Positions 1-6,152 of a DNA stretch of 9,682 nt are shown in pieces; within the stretch, counting starts at the first letter, position 1; the number at the start of each line of letters is the position of its first letter. The position numbers and the translations under genes are program-made. Location of the stretch: NCBI GenBank assembly GCA_035486285.1, contig DATHNF010000060.1:1-9682 (forward strand), written 5' to 3'. The notes beneath the pieces are model-generated. The model saw only the letters and a list, made by a program, of their open reading frames with translations, ran no database searches and was not told the origin of the DNA. This DNA comes from DATHNF01 sp035486285 (GTDB lineage Bacteria; Patescibacteriota; Saccharimonadia; Saccharimonadales; UBA4665).

Positions 1-20
1 CCGAGTAAATCATTCGGCTT

Positions 21-29
21 TGCTATAAT
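21..29 (+). promoter_or_regulatory. extended -10 promoter of the VKOR gene
   Basis: TGCTATAAT is a perfect extended -10 (TGn plus TATAAT at 24-29). Only 9 nt separate the hexamer from the ATG at 39, so transcription should begin at about 36-39 and the mRNA would be leaderless or nearly so. No Shine-Dalgarno site precedes the start. The -35 region would fall at the very edge of the window and shows no good match. Confidence 0.65.
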
Positions 30-38
30 TAATACCCA

Positions 39-644
39 ATGGCCAACAAAAGCCCGACTTTGCAAAAAATATTGCCCTACATATTGCTCATTGGCAGCAT
101 AATCGGCTATATCTGCGCCTTTATCATCATGTTCGAAAAGGTGCGCATTCTGAATAATCCGCACTATATACCGTCCTGCAACCTCAACCCAATCATCAGC
201 TGCGGCAGTGTCATGCAGAGCAAACAGGCTAACGTTTTTGGCTTTCCCAACCCATTTATCGGCCTTGGGGCGTTCCCAGCTGTGGCTGTTGTCGGTGGCG
301 CCATGTTGGCCGGTGCGCGCTTCAAACGCTGGTTTTGGCTGGCGCTCTTGGGCGGTCTTACGCTAGCAATGGCTTTCGCCTACTGGCTTTTGTTCGAAAG
401 CGTGTACCGCATTCATGCGTTGTGCCCATACTGCCTGGCAACAGATATAGTAACGACCCTTATATTTTGGTATGTCGTACTGTACATTATTGATCAAAAG
501 CACATTCGTGTGTCAGCCGGCAGACTACAGCGAATCTATGGTTGGATTCGCCGGCACCACCTTGATCTGCTAGTACTTTGGTTCGTTATTATTACCGCCT
601 TTATACTGAAGCATTTCTGGTATTACTACGGCCATCACCTCTAA
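39..644 (+). CDS. vitamin K epoxide reductase (VKOR) family membrane protein
   Basis: Bacterial VKOR homologues are inner-membrane proteins that reoxidise a DsbA-like thioredoxin-fold partner and pass electrons to quinone, driving disulfide formation in exported proteins. The 201-aa product has the family layout: a first membrane segment at about residues 12-31, a periplasmic loop with the cysteine pair C47 and C55 followed by GSVM, membrane segments at about 72-92 and 98-119, the CPYC active-site motif at 129-132 leading into a segment to about 151, and a C-terminal segment at about 176-191. All four catalytic cysteines are present. No fused thioredoxin domain is seen, so the redox partner must be encoded elsewhere. 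The start is fixed by an extended -10 just upstream. A secreted protein with six cysteines follows within 35 nt and is a plausible substrate (inference). Confidence 0.93.
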   Translation: MANKSPTLQKILPYILLIGSIIGYICAFIIMFEKVRILNNPHYIPSCNLNPIISCGSVMQSKQANVFGFPNPFIGLGAFPAVAVVGGAMLAGARFKRWFWLALLGGLTLAMAFAYWLLFESVYRIHALCPYCLATDIVTTLIFWYVVLYIIDQKHIRVSAGRLQRIYGWIRRHHLDLLVLWFVIITAFILKHFWYYYGHHL

Positions 645-664
645 GTCATAGGCTGACTATGCGT

Positions 665-670
665 TACTAT
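665..670 (+). promoter_or_regulatory. -10-like hexamer before the GH25-like gene
   Basis: TACTAT (4 of 6 matches to TATAAT) ends 6 nt before the ATG at 677, so a transcript could begin on that codon. There is no Shine-Dalgarno motif before either candidate ATG (659 or 677). The gene may also be transcribed from the VKOR promoter. This is weaker than the promoter at 21-29. Confidence 0.35.
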
Positions 671-676
671 AGCTAC

Positions 677-1426
677 ATGGTGCCGAAGAAGATACGCCAT
701 CATTACATAAGTATCGGACTAGCAAGTCTGCTTCTTGCCTTTGGCCTGGCGATAGCTCCTAGTATTCATTTCAGCAACAATATCGTCGATATCTCATGGC
801 CAAACTGCAAGCATGCTGCAGTCTACGCCCAATCGGGCATTGTAGGAGTCACCGGCGGTTTGGATTTCCGGCCCAACCCTTGTTTGAATGACGAGTTTGG
901 CTGGCTCAACCATGCTGCCCTATACATGAATACCGGCTATCCGGGCGTCGGTTATGCCAGGCGGTTTTCGCATACTCCACAGCAGTGCCAGGCAACGGCC
1001 AGCCGCTGCCTGGCCTATAATTACGGCTATAATGCCAGCCTCTACGCCATTCATTACGCCGCCAGCCGCAATGCTCATAGCAATCTATGGTGGCTCGATG
1101 TCGAAACAGAGAACAGCTGGTCGACCAACACGATACTGAACAAAGCAGCGTTGCAGGGGGCAGTGGACGCGCTAAAACAAACGATACCCTTCGTCACGAT
1201 TGGTATCTATTCGGATGGGCAGCAGTGGAGCGAGCTGACAGGCGGTTGGCATAATCATTTGCCGAGTTGGATGGCAACAGGAGCCGCGCAACTTAGTGCC
1301 GCCCGCTCAGCGTGCCAAGCGCCGAGTTTTGGCGCCGGGACAAACTGGCTCGCCCAATACACACCCAGGAATGTAGACATTAATTATCCGTGCAACGGCC
1401 TGTTCGAGCAACATCTACTACAGTGA
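677..1426 (+). CDS. secreted GH25/DUF1906-like glycoside hydrolase-domain protein
   Basis: I place this protein in the glycoside-hydrolase-like group related to GH25/DUF1906, which acts on, or derives from enzymes acting on, cell-wall glycans. From ATG 677 it is 249 aa, with a basic N-terminus (VPKKIRHH), a hydrophobic signal segment at about residues 11-30, and a single domain starting at VDISWPNC (37-44). A DVE triplet at 141-143 in WWLDVETENSW matches the DxE catalytic pattern of GH25; D38 is another candidate active-site acid. GIYSDGQQW (176-184) and LPSWMA (195-200) are further family-like strand motifs. Cysteines at 44, 69, 104, 111, 213 and 239 all lie outside the signal segment, enough for three disulfides, which fits the VKOR gene next door. 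ATG 659 would add six residues and the frame opens at 578, but 677 gives the cleanest signal peptide. The substrate is unknown. Confidence 0.82.
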   Translation: MVPKKIRHHYISIGLASLLLAFGLAIAPSIHFSNNIVDISWPNCKHAAVYAQSGIVGVTGGLDFRPNPCLNDEFGWLNHAALYMNTGYPGVGYARRFSHTPQQCQATASRCLAYNYGYNASLYAIHYAASRNAHSNLWWLDVETENSWSTNTILNKAALQGAVDALKQTIPFVTIGIYSDGQQWSELTGGWHNHLPSWMATGAAQLSAARSACQAPSFGAGTNWLAQYTPRNVDINYPCNGLFEQHLLQ

Positions 1427-1473
1427 ATATTCGCATGCCCGCGATCTCAAGAAAATAGAATTTTGGCGTAGTG

Positions 1474-2709
1474 CTATTCGCTGCGCAAGGCTTCAATGGG
1501 ATCTTTGCGAGCCGCTTTGAAAGCAGGGAAGGATCCGAAGACAATACCGACTAACAACGAAACACCGGTGGCTAGCGCAATAACTTGCCAGCTAATGAGT
1601 GGCTGTAAGCTAGTTGTCAGACGCAAGGCAACATCCGCCAACAGCGCCAGAATCACGCCAATAACACCGCCGGACAAGCTCAAGACGGTGGCCTCAATCA
1701 TGAATTGGCTGAGGATCTGCCGGTTGGTAGCACCGACAGCTTTGCGAATACCGATCTCATGCATACGCTCGGCAACAGATACCAGCATGACATTCATGAT
1801 GCCGATACCGCCCACCAGCAATGAAATGGCTGCAACACCGGCAATCAGCCGGGTCAACAAGTCCAGGATATCGTTACTGCCGGCTAAATTCTGGTTACCC
1901 TGCAGCACGCTGAGGTTGCTCTGGCCGCCATGCGACTGGTTCAGCAATCGCTTGATGGTAGCCGCTACTTGACCTTCCTGGTTGGCATTGACCGGTTTGG
2001 CCAGGATCTCATACGTTGTCGCGGTATTGTTTGTTAGGGTTTCGGCGACATCATTAGGGATGAAAATCGCATTGTTAAAATTAGCTTCTTGACCAAGCGG
2101 CGTGGTACTAAACTGATTAAAAATACCGCTGACGATAAACTGTTGGCCATGGAAGCTAAAACTCCGCCCCAGCGGCACATCCTCATTAAACAAAGCCTCT
2201 GCCGCGCCTGGACCGAGCACCGCCGTATTAGTGCCAACATCACCGGCGTTGAGGAACGTGCCAAACGCCATGGACTGGTTAAGCAAACTCGACAAGTCAC
2301 TGGTAGTACCGATCACGAAACCGTCATTAAAGGGTCCGTTATCACCGCGAATGCTGCCGGTTACGACCGTTAACGGTGCGCTGGCGGCCACGTTCTTAGT
2401 ATGGGCGACAGTCGCCAGGTCGTTGACGGTTAACGAGCCGCTGATATTGAAGCTGGAAAGCAAGTTGGCAGTACTATCCGGTTTGGAACTACCAGTCTGC
2501 AACTGCGCGGGCCGGATAGTAATCAAGTCTTTGCCGAAATGATGAATCTGGCCACTGACCTGCTGCTTAACCCCTTCGCCAATGCCAATGACGGTAATGA
2601 CTGAGGCCACACCAATAATGACACCGAGCATGGTCCAGAAACTGCGCAACTTAGTACCGCGAACCGAGTCTAGTCCAGCCTTGAGGTGCCCTCGGGTCAA
2701 TGTCCTCAT
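1474..2709 (-). CDS. ABC transporter permease, MacB/FtsX type
   Basis: This 411-aa protein has the MacB/LolC-type architecture: an N-terminal membrane segment (about residues 25-45) after the conserved MLGVIIGVASVI start, a large extracytoplasmic domain (about 46-280), then three membrane segments at about 284-312, 335-361 and 376-398. The FtsX-core signatures EIGIRKAVGA (318-327) and FPAFKAARKDPIEALR near the C-terminus are both clear. Such permeases, with their ATPase, act as mechanotransmission exporters for peptides, lipoproteins or drugs; the substrate cannot be told here. Its ATG overlaps the ATPase stop codon as ATGA, so the two are translationally coupled in one operon. It is full-length, and no periplasmic adaptor (MacA) gene is in the window. 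Confidence 0.93.
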   Translation of the reverse strand: MRTLTRGHLKAGLDSVRGTKLRSFWTMLGVIIGVASVITVIGIGEGVKQQVSGQIHHFGKDLITIRPAQLQTGSSKPDSTANLLSSFNISGSLTVNDLATVAHTKNVAASAPLTVVTGSIRGDNGPFNDGFVIGTTSDLSSLLNQSMAFGTFLNAGDVGTNTAVLGPGAAEALFNEDVPLGRSFSFHGQQFIVSGIFNQFSTTPLGQEANFNNAIFIPNDVAETLTNNTATTYEILAKPVNANQEGQVAATIKRLLNQSHGGQSNLSVLQGNQNLAGSNDILDLLTRLIAGVAAISLLVGGIGIMNVMLVSVAERMHEIGIRKAVGATNRQILSQFMIEATVLSLSGGVIGVILALLADVALRLTTSLQPLISWQVIALATGVSLLVGIVFGSFPAFKAARKDPIEALRSE

Positions 2710-3590
2710 CGGGTAGTCCTCCCGCGCGGTGGGGTTTTAGACAGCTTGGAACGGCGGGATTTGTTGGCAGGTTTCTTGCGTTTCGGGCGGGCAGCGGTTT
2801 TGTCAGGCAGGGCTTTCATAAGTACCGATACTCCGGCCAGGTCATCCTCTTCACTCGTAACCGGCAAGGTATACAACACTTTCCGGGCGGTGCTGGCAAC
2901 TCGCCCTAATGCCGTCTTCTCGTCATGAATGATAGTACCGTCGTGCATGTATACCACCCTGGTTGCGTAGCGAGTCAGTTCCGGGTTATGGGTTACGAAC
3001 AAAACCGTGTTGCCAGTTTTGTGAATGTCGGCCAGCAACTCCATAACCAAACGAGAGCTATCACTATCCAGGTTGCCAGTTGGCTCGTCAGCAATAATTA
3101 TCTTGGGATTGTTGACCAGAGCACGGGCAATAGCAGCGCATTGCGCCTGACCGCCGCTCAATTGGCTCGGCAAGAAGTATTCACGGCTCTGCACGCCAAC
3201 CCGCTCCAGCATTTGGCTGGCCAGCTTCCGCCGCCGGCTGAGCGGAATACCCTTGTAAGCCAGCGGTAAGGCAACATTTTCGAGGGCAGTGAGTCGTGGC
3301 AACAGATTAAACGACTGGAAAATGAAACCAATAGTATCGCGCCGAATCTTAGCCGCTTGCCGAGTCCGTAAACGAGCGACCGCTTTGCCATCCAGGCGGT
3401 AATTGCCATGACTCGGCCGATCTAGCAAGCCGATAAGATTCATAAGCGTACTCTTGCCACAGCCGCTCGGACCCATAACAGCCACGAACTCACCGCGCTC
3501 AATAGTCAAACTGACTTCGTCGAGCGCCAAGGTAGTGGCATCGCCGAAGCCGTACAGCTTGCTGACGTCTTCTAGTTCTATGAGGGCCAT
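2706..3590 (-). CDS. ABC transporter ATPase, MacB/LolD type
   Basis: From ATG 3590 the product is 294 aa and forms the nucleotide-binding subunit of the exporter whose permease follows. Motifs, numbered from that start: Walker A GPSGCGKST at 40-48, Q-loop glutamine at about 92, signature LSGGQAQ at 144-150, Walker B IIIADEPTGNLD at 164-175, and the switch histidine of THN at 201. Two oddities are visible. The normally conserved arginine just after the signature (LSGGQQQR in relatives) is cysteine here, a change reachable by one CGC to TGC transition. The C-terminus also carries about 50 extra residues, ending in a Lys/Arg-rich tail (PKRKK, KSRRSK, RGRTTR), beyond the usual 220-240-aa length. 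The frame opens upstream at 3629, but MALIELEDVSKLYG is the normal family start and a -10-like hexamer sits just before it. Confidence 0.92.
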   Translation of the reverse strand: MALIELEDVSKLYGFGDATTLALDEVSLTIERGEFVAVMGPSGCGKSTLMNLIGLLDRPSHGNYRLDGKAVARLRTRQAAKIRRDTIGFIFQSFNLLPRLTALENVALPLAYKGIPLSRRRKLASQMLERVGVQSREYFLPSQLSGGQAQCAAIARALVNNPKIIIADEPTGNLDSDSSRLVMELLADIHKTGNTVLFVTHNPELTRYATRVVYMHDGTIIHDEKTALGRVASTARKVLYTLPVTSEEDDLAGVSVLMKALPDKTAARPKRKKPANKSRRSKLSKTPPRGRTTR

Positions 3591-3599
3591 TCTTCTATT

Positions 3600-3605
3600 A
3601 GTGTA
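3600..3605 (-). promoter_or_regulatory. -10-like hexamer of the ABC operon
   Basis: On the minus strand TACACT (preceded by GGTT) lies 9 nt before the ATG at 3590, so the transcript would have at most a few leader bases. AGAAG just before the ATG is too close to serve as a normal Shine-Dalgarno site. This supports 3590 as the start. Confidence 0.4.
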
Positions 3606-3691
3606 AACCTCTGCTTGCAGTTTTCGCAAGGTGTTTTCTAGTAATTTTCAGGTTTTTTATAATTTGGGGCCTGATTTGCCTCCAAACTTTG

Positions 3692-3697
3692 TATAAT
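3692..3697 (+). promoter_or_regulatory. -10 of the tRNA-Ser transcription unit
   Basis: TATAAT, preceded by TTTG, is a perfect -10 facing the tRNA. I see no convincing -35 at 17 bp. Transcription would start near 3704 and give a leader of about 125 nt before the mature tRNA 5' end. A second TATAAT at 3658-3663, 34 bp upstream, could be an alternative promoter. Confidence 0.5.
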
Positions 3698-3720
3698 AGT
3701 CAAGTCCTCATAGCCACGCC

Positions 3721-3821
3721 CAAAATTTTGAAATCTCCGATTTTGAAATTTTGAGAGGAGAGGCATAGCCGTCAGTCGAAGCTTTTGCCGCTAGGCAAAA
3801 CGAGACAGAGGCGTAGGCCTC
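3721..3821 (+). ncRNA. structured RNA leader with three hairpins upstream of tRNA-Ser
   Basis: Three consecutive inverted repeats lie between the promoter and the tRNA. The first pairs 3721-3735 with 3739-3753 around TCC: 15 bp, in which the only two non-Watson-Crick positions are G-U pairs in the plus-strand RNA (they would be A-C mismatches in the minus-strand RNA). The second is TTTTGCC / GGCAAAA (3783-3789, 3794-3800) around GCTA, with 7 perfect pairs. The third is GAGGC / GCCTC (3808-3812, 3817-3821). None is followed by a T-run, so they do not look like intrinsic terminators. They may form a processed 5' leader, a small RNA, or an intergenic repeat element of the genome. The RNA reading is inference. 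Confidence 0.4.
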
Positions 3822-3829
3822 GACGAAGA

Positions 3830-3919
3830 GGAGGGGTCGCATAGTGGTCTAGTGCGCCGTCTTGGAAAGGCGGTATAGGGGCAACCCTATCGAGGGTTCG
3901 AATCCCTCTCTCTCCGCCA
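3830..3919 (+). tRNA. tRNA-Ser (anticodon GGA)
   Basis: A complete 90-nt class II tRNA. The acceptor stem GGAGGGG (3830-3836) pairs with TCTCTCC (3909-3915) using two G-U pairs. It is followed by discriminator G3916 and an encoded CCA (3917-3919). The D-arm closes as GCA/TGC. The anticodon stem CCGTC/GGCGG (one G-U) encloses TTGGAAA with anticodon GGA at 3864-3866, reading UCC and UCU. The long variable arm ATAGGG-GCAA-CCCTAT is diagnostic of Ser. The T-arm is GAGGG-TTCGAAT-CCCTC (3892-3908). Its 3' end is the left border of the accessory stretch, in line with tRNA 3' ends being common integration sites. Confidence 0.97.
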
Positions 3920-4127
3920 TCTTCACGAAGTATGAACACCCAGCCGCAAAGGGCTCCGGGGAGCCAGCTTGGCTCTTTGGAGCCCTTTGTGCGGCTTGGG
4001 CCTTGATGGCCTCAGCCTCAGCCAGCACGTCCTCGGCTAGGCCGTCGGCCAGCAGGACGGCGTAAGGCTCGGTCAGCTCGGCGTCGGTGACGTGGGCAAC
4101 AGTCTGGCTGGTCGTCAGTCGCCGCAC
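3849..4127 (-). CDS. possible small or remnant ORF running antisense into tRNA-Ser
   Basis: From a GTG at 4127 this frame encodes 92 aa. Residues about 5-45 (for example VTDAELTEPYAVLLADG and EDVLAEAEAIKAQA) look like an ordinary acidic helical protein and contrast with the Ser/Ala-rich nonsense read on the opposite strand. I do not recognise it. The frame then passes through the large inverted repeat and across the whole tRNA 3' half without a stop, ending inside the tRNA. That last part (EREGFEPSIG and onward) is the familiar artefact of translating a tRNA backwards. If the upstream part is real, it is probably the tail of a gene of the inserted element that lost its stop. There is no clear ribosome-binding site. 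Confidence 0.25.
   Translation of the reverse strand: MRRLTTSQTVAHVTDAELTEPYAVLLADGLAEDVLAEAEAIKAQAAQRAPKSQAGSPEPFAAGCSYFVKMAEREGFEPSIGLPLYRLSKTAH
3942..3996. repeat. large inverted repeat just behind tRNA-Ser
   Basis: The arms at 3942-3957 (AGCCGCAAAGGGCTCC) and 3979-3996 pair over 16 bp with one 2-nt bulge (TG at 3989-3990 region). Nested inside is a second perfect stem, GAGCCA / TGGCTC (3961-3966, 3970-3975), around GCT. It begins 22 bp after the tRNA CCA. There is no following T-run, so a standard terminator is unlikely. Its position at the tRNA-island border fits a recombination-associated or RNA-folding element, but no function is established. Confidence 0.7.
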
Positions 4128-4845
4128 TCGGCCTCGTTGCCTTGCTGGTCGCTGTCGGCGTGCTGCTTGCTGACGGCAGCAGCTCCCGAGGTAGGTCTAC
4201 CGATCCATCGCAGGCACAGCTGCGCCACCAAGCGGAACAGCAGCTCACGGGCGACCAACCTTCCACGATGGCACGCACGGCTTCACAGCGCCGGGCACGC
4301 CGACCTTTGACGCCCTCGTCAATGCCAACGGGCACGTCGGCGACGAGCAGCGCTTTGTCCGGGTCGAGACTTCGCTGACAACTGATTCCCAGCAGCTATG
4401 GCAGCTTCCAGATAAACACGTCGCGCAGGCTCGCCTACACGAAATTGTTTGGGTGCTCGTCTACGTTGACAACAATGCTGTCCCAACGCCGCGCTGTGCG
4501 CTGAGCGGGCCATATGTCGCGACGGATACGCGGCTCAGGGTGGCCGTCTGGAACTCGGCGGACGATCACCTGCACGTTATCCGGGCGTGGCTGTCGGCCA
4601 AGAATGCGCGACCAGCATGGATCACCGACGCCGTCGCGGTGCTTACTCCTGGCGCAACCACGCTTGAGCCGGACAGCTCGATTAGTAGAGAGTTTTCCAA
4701 ATTGTCTCCACAGTTTCGCAGCGAACCCACCATCAACGTTTCATCGCTCCTGCTTTACCCCGGCATACTCGTCGGCGGTAACAGCCTAGTCGGCAGCTGC
4801 TGGAATAACCGTTACTACTTGGCGCTTGGCTTTCGTCAGACCTAG
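4092..4845 (+). pseudogene. frameshifted secreted surface protein (Patescibacteria-type GDER/C-terminal Cys family)
   Basis: One reading frame (positions 1 mod 3) is open from 4193 to the TAG at 4843 and from about 4246 resembles a family of exported all-beta proteins I know from Saccharibacteria: GRPTF at about 4246, then FDALVN, GDEQRFVRVE (matching GDER-FVRI), VWVLVYVDNN (VYVYYHNNA), VATDTRLRV (VAKDTRV), and a terminal VGSCWNNRYYLALGF (GCW-YRVYV). The frame has no start codon until GTG 4453, in mid-domain. The signal or membrane segment lies in another frame (2 mod 3): VAALGLVALLVAVGVLLADG, about 4118-4177, itself without an ATG or GTG; the nearest GTG (4092) is in the third frame. At least one, probably two, single-base shifts (near 4110-4120 and 4250-4275) therefore break the gene. 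The family has no name or function I can give; the relationship is from memory of sequence pattern. Confidence 0.55.
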
Positions 4846-4871
4846 CGGGTATTGTGCTATGGGTGAAAATA

Positions 4872-4897
4872 TGACATAATGCTGACATAATTAGGAG
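4872..4897 (+). promoter_or_regulatory. tandem TGACATAAT repeats and Shine-Dalgarno before the first paralogue
   Basis: TGACATAAT occurs at 4872-4880 and again at 4883-4891, with an 11-bp period (about one helical turn). Each copy contains CATAAT, 5 of 6 matches to a -10. AGGAG at 4893-4897 sits 8 nt before the ATG at 4906, a normal Shine-Dalgarno distance. The pair may be a duplicated -10 or an operator. Confidence 0.5.
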
Positions 4898-4905
4898 TAC
4901 ATTTT

Positions 4906-5559
4906 ATGGCGCTTGCCGAAACGATGGCACCCGAACTGCTTAGCGGCTGGCCCTTTGGGAGCTACGGTCTGACAGTCGAGTTTGTCGCCGACAGCCTCCT
5001 TCGTCAGCTATCGCTGGGGCGACGGCGGGATCAGGAAGGCTGGCAAGCGACGGACACGAAAGCGTTTGGTGACTGGGCAGCGCTCGAACTGCATGTCGAG
5101 GGCATGGTCATTCCGCCGTCGCTCGACACTGAGCGACGGCGCGAGTTTCAGCAGTCGTGGCAGGCATTTCATGCGGCGCTGCCGTTCAATGAAGCGGAAG
5201 GCAGTTGGCTCTGGAAGAACTACATGCGTCGCTCACCTTGGAAGGCTGATTCGTATGTCGAGATGTCCGCTCTTATAGCTGACGACGATAGCGAAGCTGA
5301 GATTGTGTCGGCTGGCATCCGACGGGTAGTCAAGGCGCGCGAACTGGCGAGCCGTTGGGTGCCCTGGCGCTCAGGCAGCGGGGCCTATGAGGGCCAGGAG
5401 AGCGTGGCGCTGGCCCGCGACGCCCTGGCTTCGATTGTGCTCCTGATGCATCCAACGGGTTCACTTCCGAAGTCATATTTGCGGCGCAGCACGAACCATC
5501 GTCCGGCGCGGCACGCGCCATCCGCTAAGTGCCCACACACCCAGCACTCCCCGGCATGA
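4906..5559 (+). CDS. uncharacterised protein, paralogue of the protein at 6139-6738
   Basis: I do not recognise this 217-aa soluble, tryptophan-rich, probably helical protein. Its residues 22-190 align along their length with the product at 6139-6738. The best blocks are 88-103 (FHAALPFNEAEGSWLW, 11 of 16 identical), EIVSAGIRRV at 132-141 (9 of 10 identical), the following R-E-L---W--WR region to 155, and a final REAL/RDAL helix at about 171-183. The N-terminal W--LE motif (57-62) is shared too. Shared acidic and aromatic residues (E96, E98, W101, W151, W154) could mark a functional surface, but no known catalytic motif stands out. After about residue 187 the sequence turns into Arg/His/Pro-rich text, while the third frame (5463-5528) reads TSEVIFAAQHEPSSGAARAIR and stops, so the 3' end may be frameshifted. 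It has a strong Shine-Dalgarno. There is no signal peptide or membrane segment. Confidence 0.6.
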   Translation: MALAETMAPELLSGWPFGSYGLTVEFVADSLLRQLSLGRRRDQEGWQATDTKAFGDWAALELHVEGMVIPPSLDTERRREFQQSWQAFHAALPFNEAEGSWLWKNYMRRSPWKADSYVEMSALIADDDSEAEIVSAGIRRVVKARELASRWVPWRSGSGAYEGQESVALARDALASIVLLMHPTGSLPKSYLRRSTNHRPARHAPSAKCPHTQHSPA

Positions 5560-6152
5560 CCTCCCGCACAGATTTGTGCGGCTGCCCGGAGCTGCCAATC
5601 AGTGCTCTGAGCCGTGCGGCGTCACTCGATGAGACGTTGCCCATGCCGCTGATCGCTTCGCCAAGCGAGAATCAGCGTGGGAGAAGGCCGGCGAGCTCGC
5701 TAAGACACAAACCGGCATCGCGCTCAGACATAGTAAGTCTACGGGGTCGGATTCTTACCGAGTGGCGACACTATAGGGAAGCGTACAAGGATCTCACCGC
5801 CGCGTTTGCCGACCCTGATAAGCCACCCGCAGAAAGTGTGGCAACTCTGGGTGCTTTGCTGTTGAATAAGTGGATCCGTGGCGAGATGTCACGGAGCACC
5901 GCTTTCAGTGAATTTGACAAGCTAGAGCAAAGTTCGCCAGAGAACGTTTGGACGGCTTATTACCGCGCCGTATGTAATGTATACCTTGGAAACGAGGAGG
6001 TAGGGTTTCGAGGATCGGAGGAACGAGCCCTACATGTCAAGCCCGCGATTTTTCTTGAGGTTATCGAGGCATTGAAACAAGACCCCCACGATCAACGCTT
6101 TCAGAAAACTCTCCACACAATAGGAAGACTTGCAGTAAATGAGAAAAGATAA
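5529..6152 (+). CDS. helical repeat (TPR-like) ORF, 5' part probably frameshifted
   Basis: The frame is open from GTG 5529 (207 aa), but only the part from about residue 67 looks like protein: WRHYREAYKDLTAAFADP, then AESVATLGALLLNKW, TAFSEFDKLEQ, VWTAYYRAVCNVYLGN and AIFLEVIEALKQDP form successive amphipathic helices resembling tetratricopeptide repeats, without a firm family match. The first 65 residues are Ser/Pro/Arg-rich and implausible. In the 2 mod 3 frame, 5633-5776 instead reads an ordinary helical sequence (FAKRESAWEKAGELAKTQTG, then RHSKSTGSDSYRVATL) before a TAG, so a one-base shift near 5750-5770 probably joins the two. Neither frame has a convincing start or ribosome-binding site there. 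TPR-like proteins usually mediate protein-protein contacts; a role with the two flanking paralogues is inference. Its stop overlaps the next ORF by 14 nt. Confidence 0.45.
   Translation: MPTHPALPGMTSRTDLCGCPELPISALSRAASLDETLPMPLIASPSENQRGRRPASSLRHKPASRSDIVSLRGRILTEWRHYREAYKDLTAAFADPDKPPAESVATLGALLLNKWIRGEMSRSTAFSEFDKLEQSSPENVWTAYYRAVCNVYLGNEEVGFRGSEERALHVKPAIFLEVIEALKQDPHDQRFQKTLHTIGRLAVNEKR

Noticed and set aside
1496..2542. Several plus-strand ORFs opposite the ABC permease
   Set aside because: The permease on the minus strand is a certain family match; these are antisense shadows.
3849..3930. Minus-strand peptide EREGFEPSIGLPLYRLSKT at the end of the 3849-4127 frame
   Set aside because: This is the well-known artefact of translating a tRNA gene antisense; the tRNA is complete and explains the sequence.
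3942..3996. Integron attC site
   Set aside because: There is no R'/R'' core (GTTRRRY/RYYYAAC) and no integrase or cassette series; only the folded shape is reminiscent.
4250..4275. Programmed ribosomal frameshift in the surface-protein gene
   Set aside because: No X-XXY-YYZ slippery heptamer and no following pseudoknot or hairpin at the switch; mutation or assembly indel is simpler.
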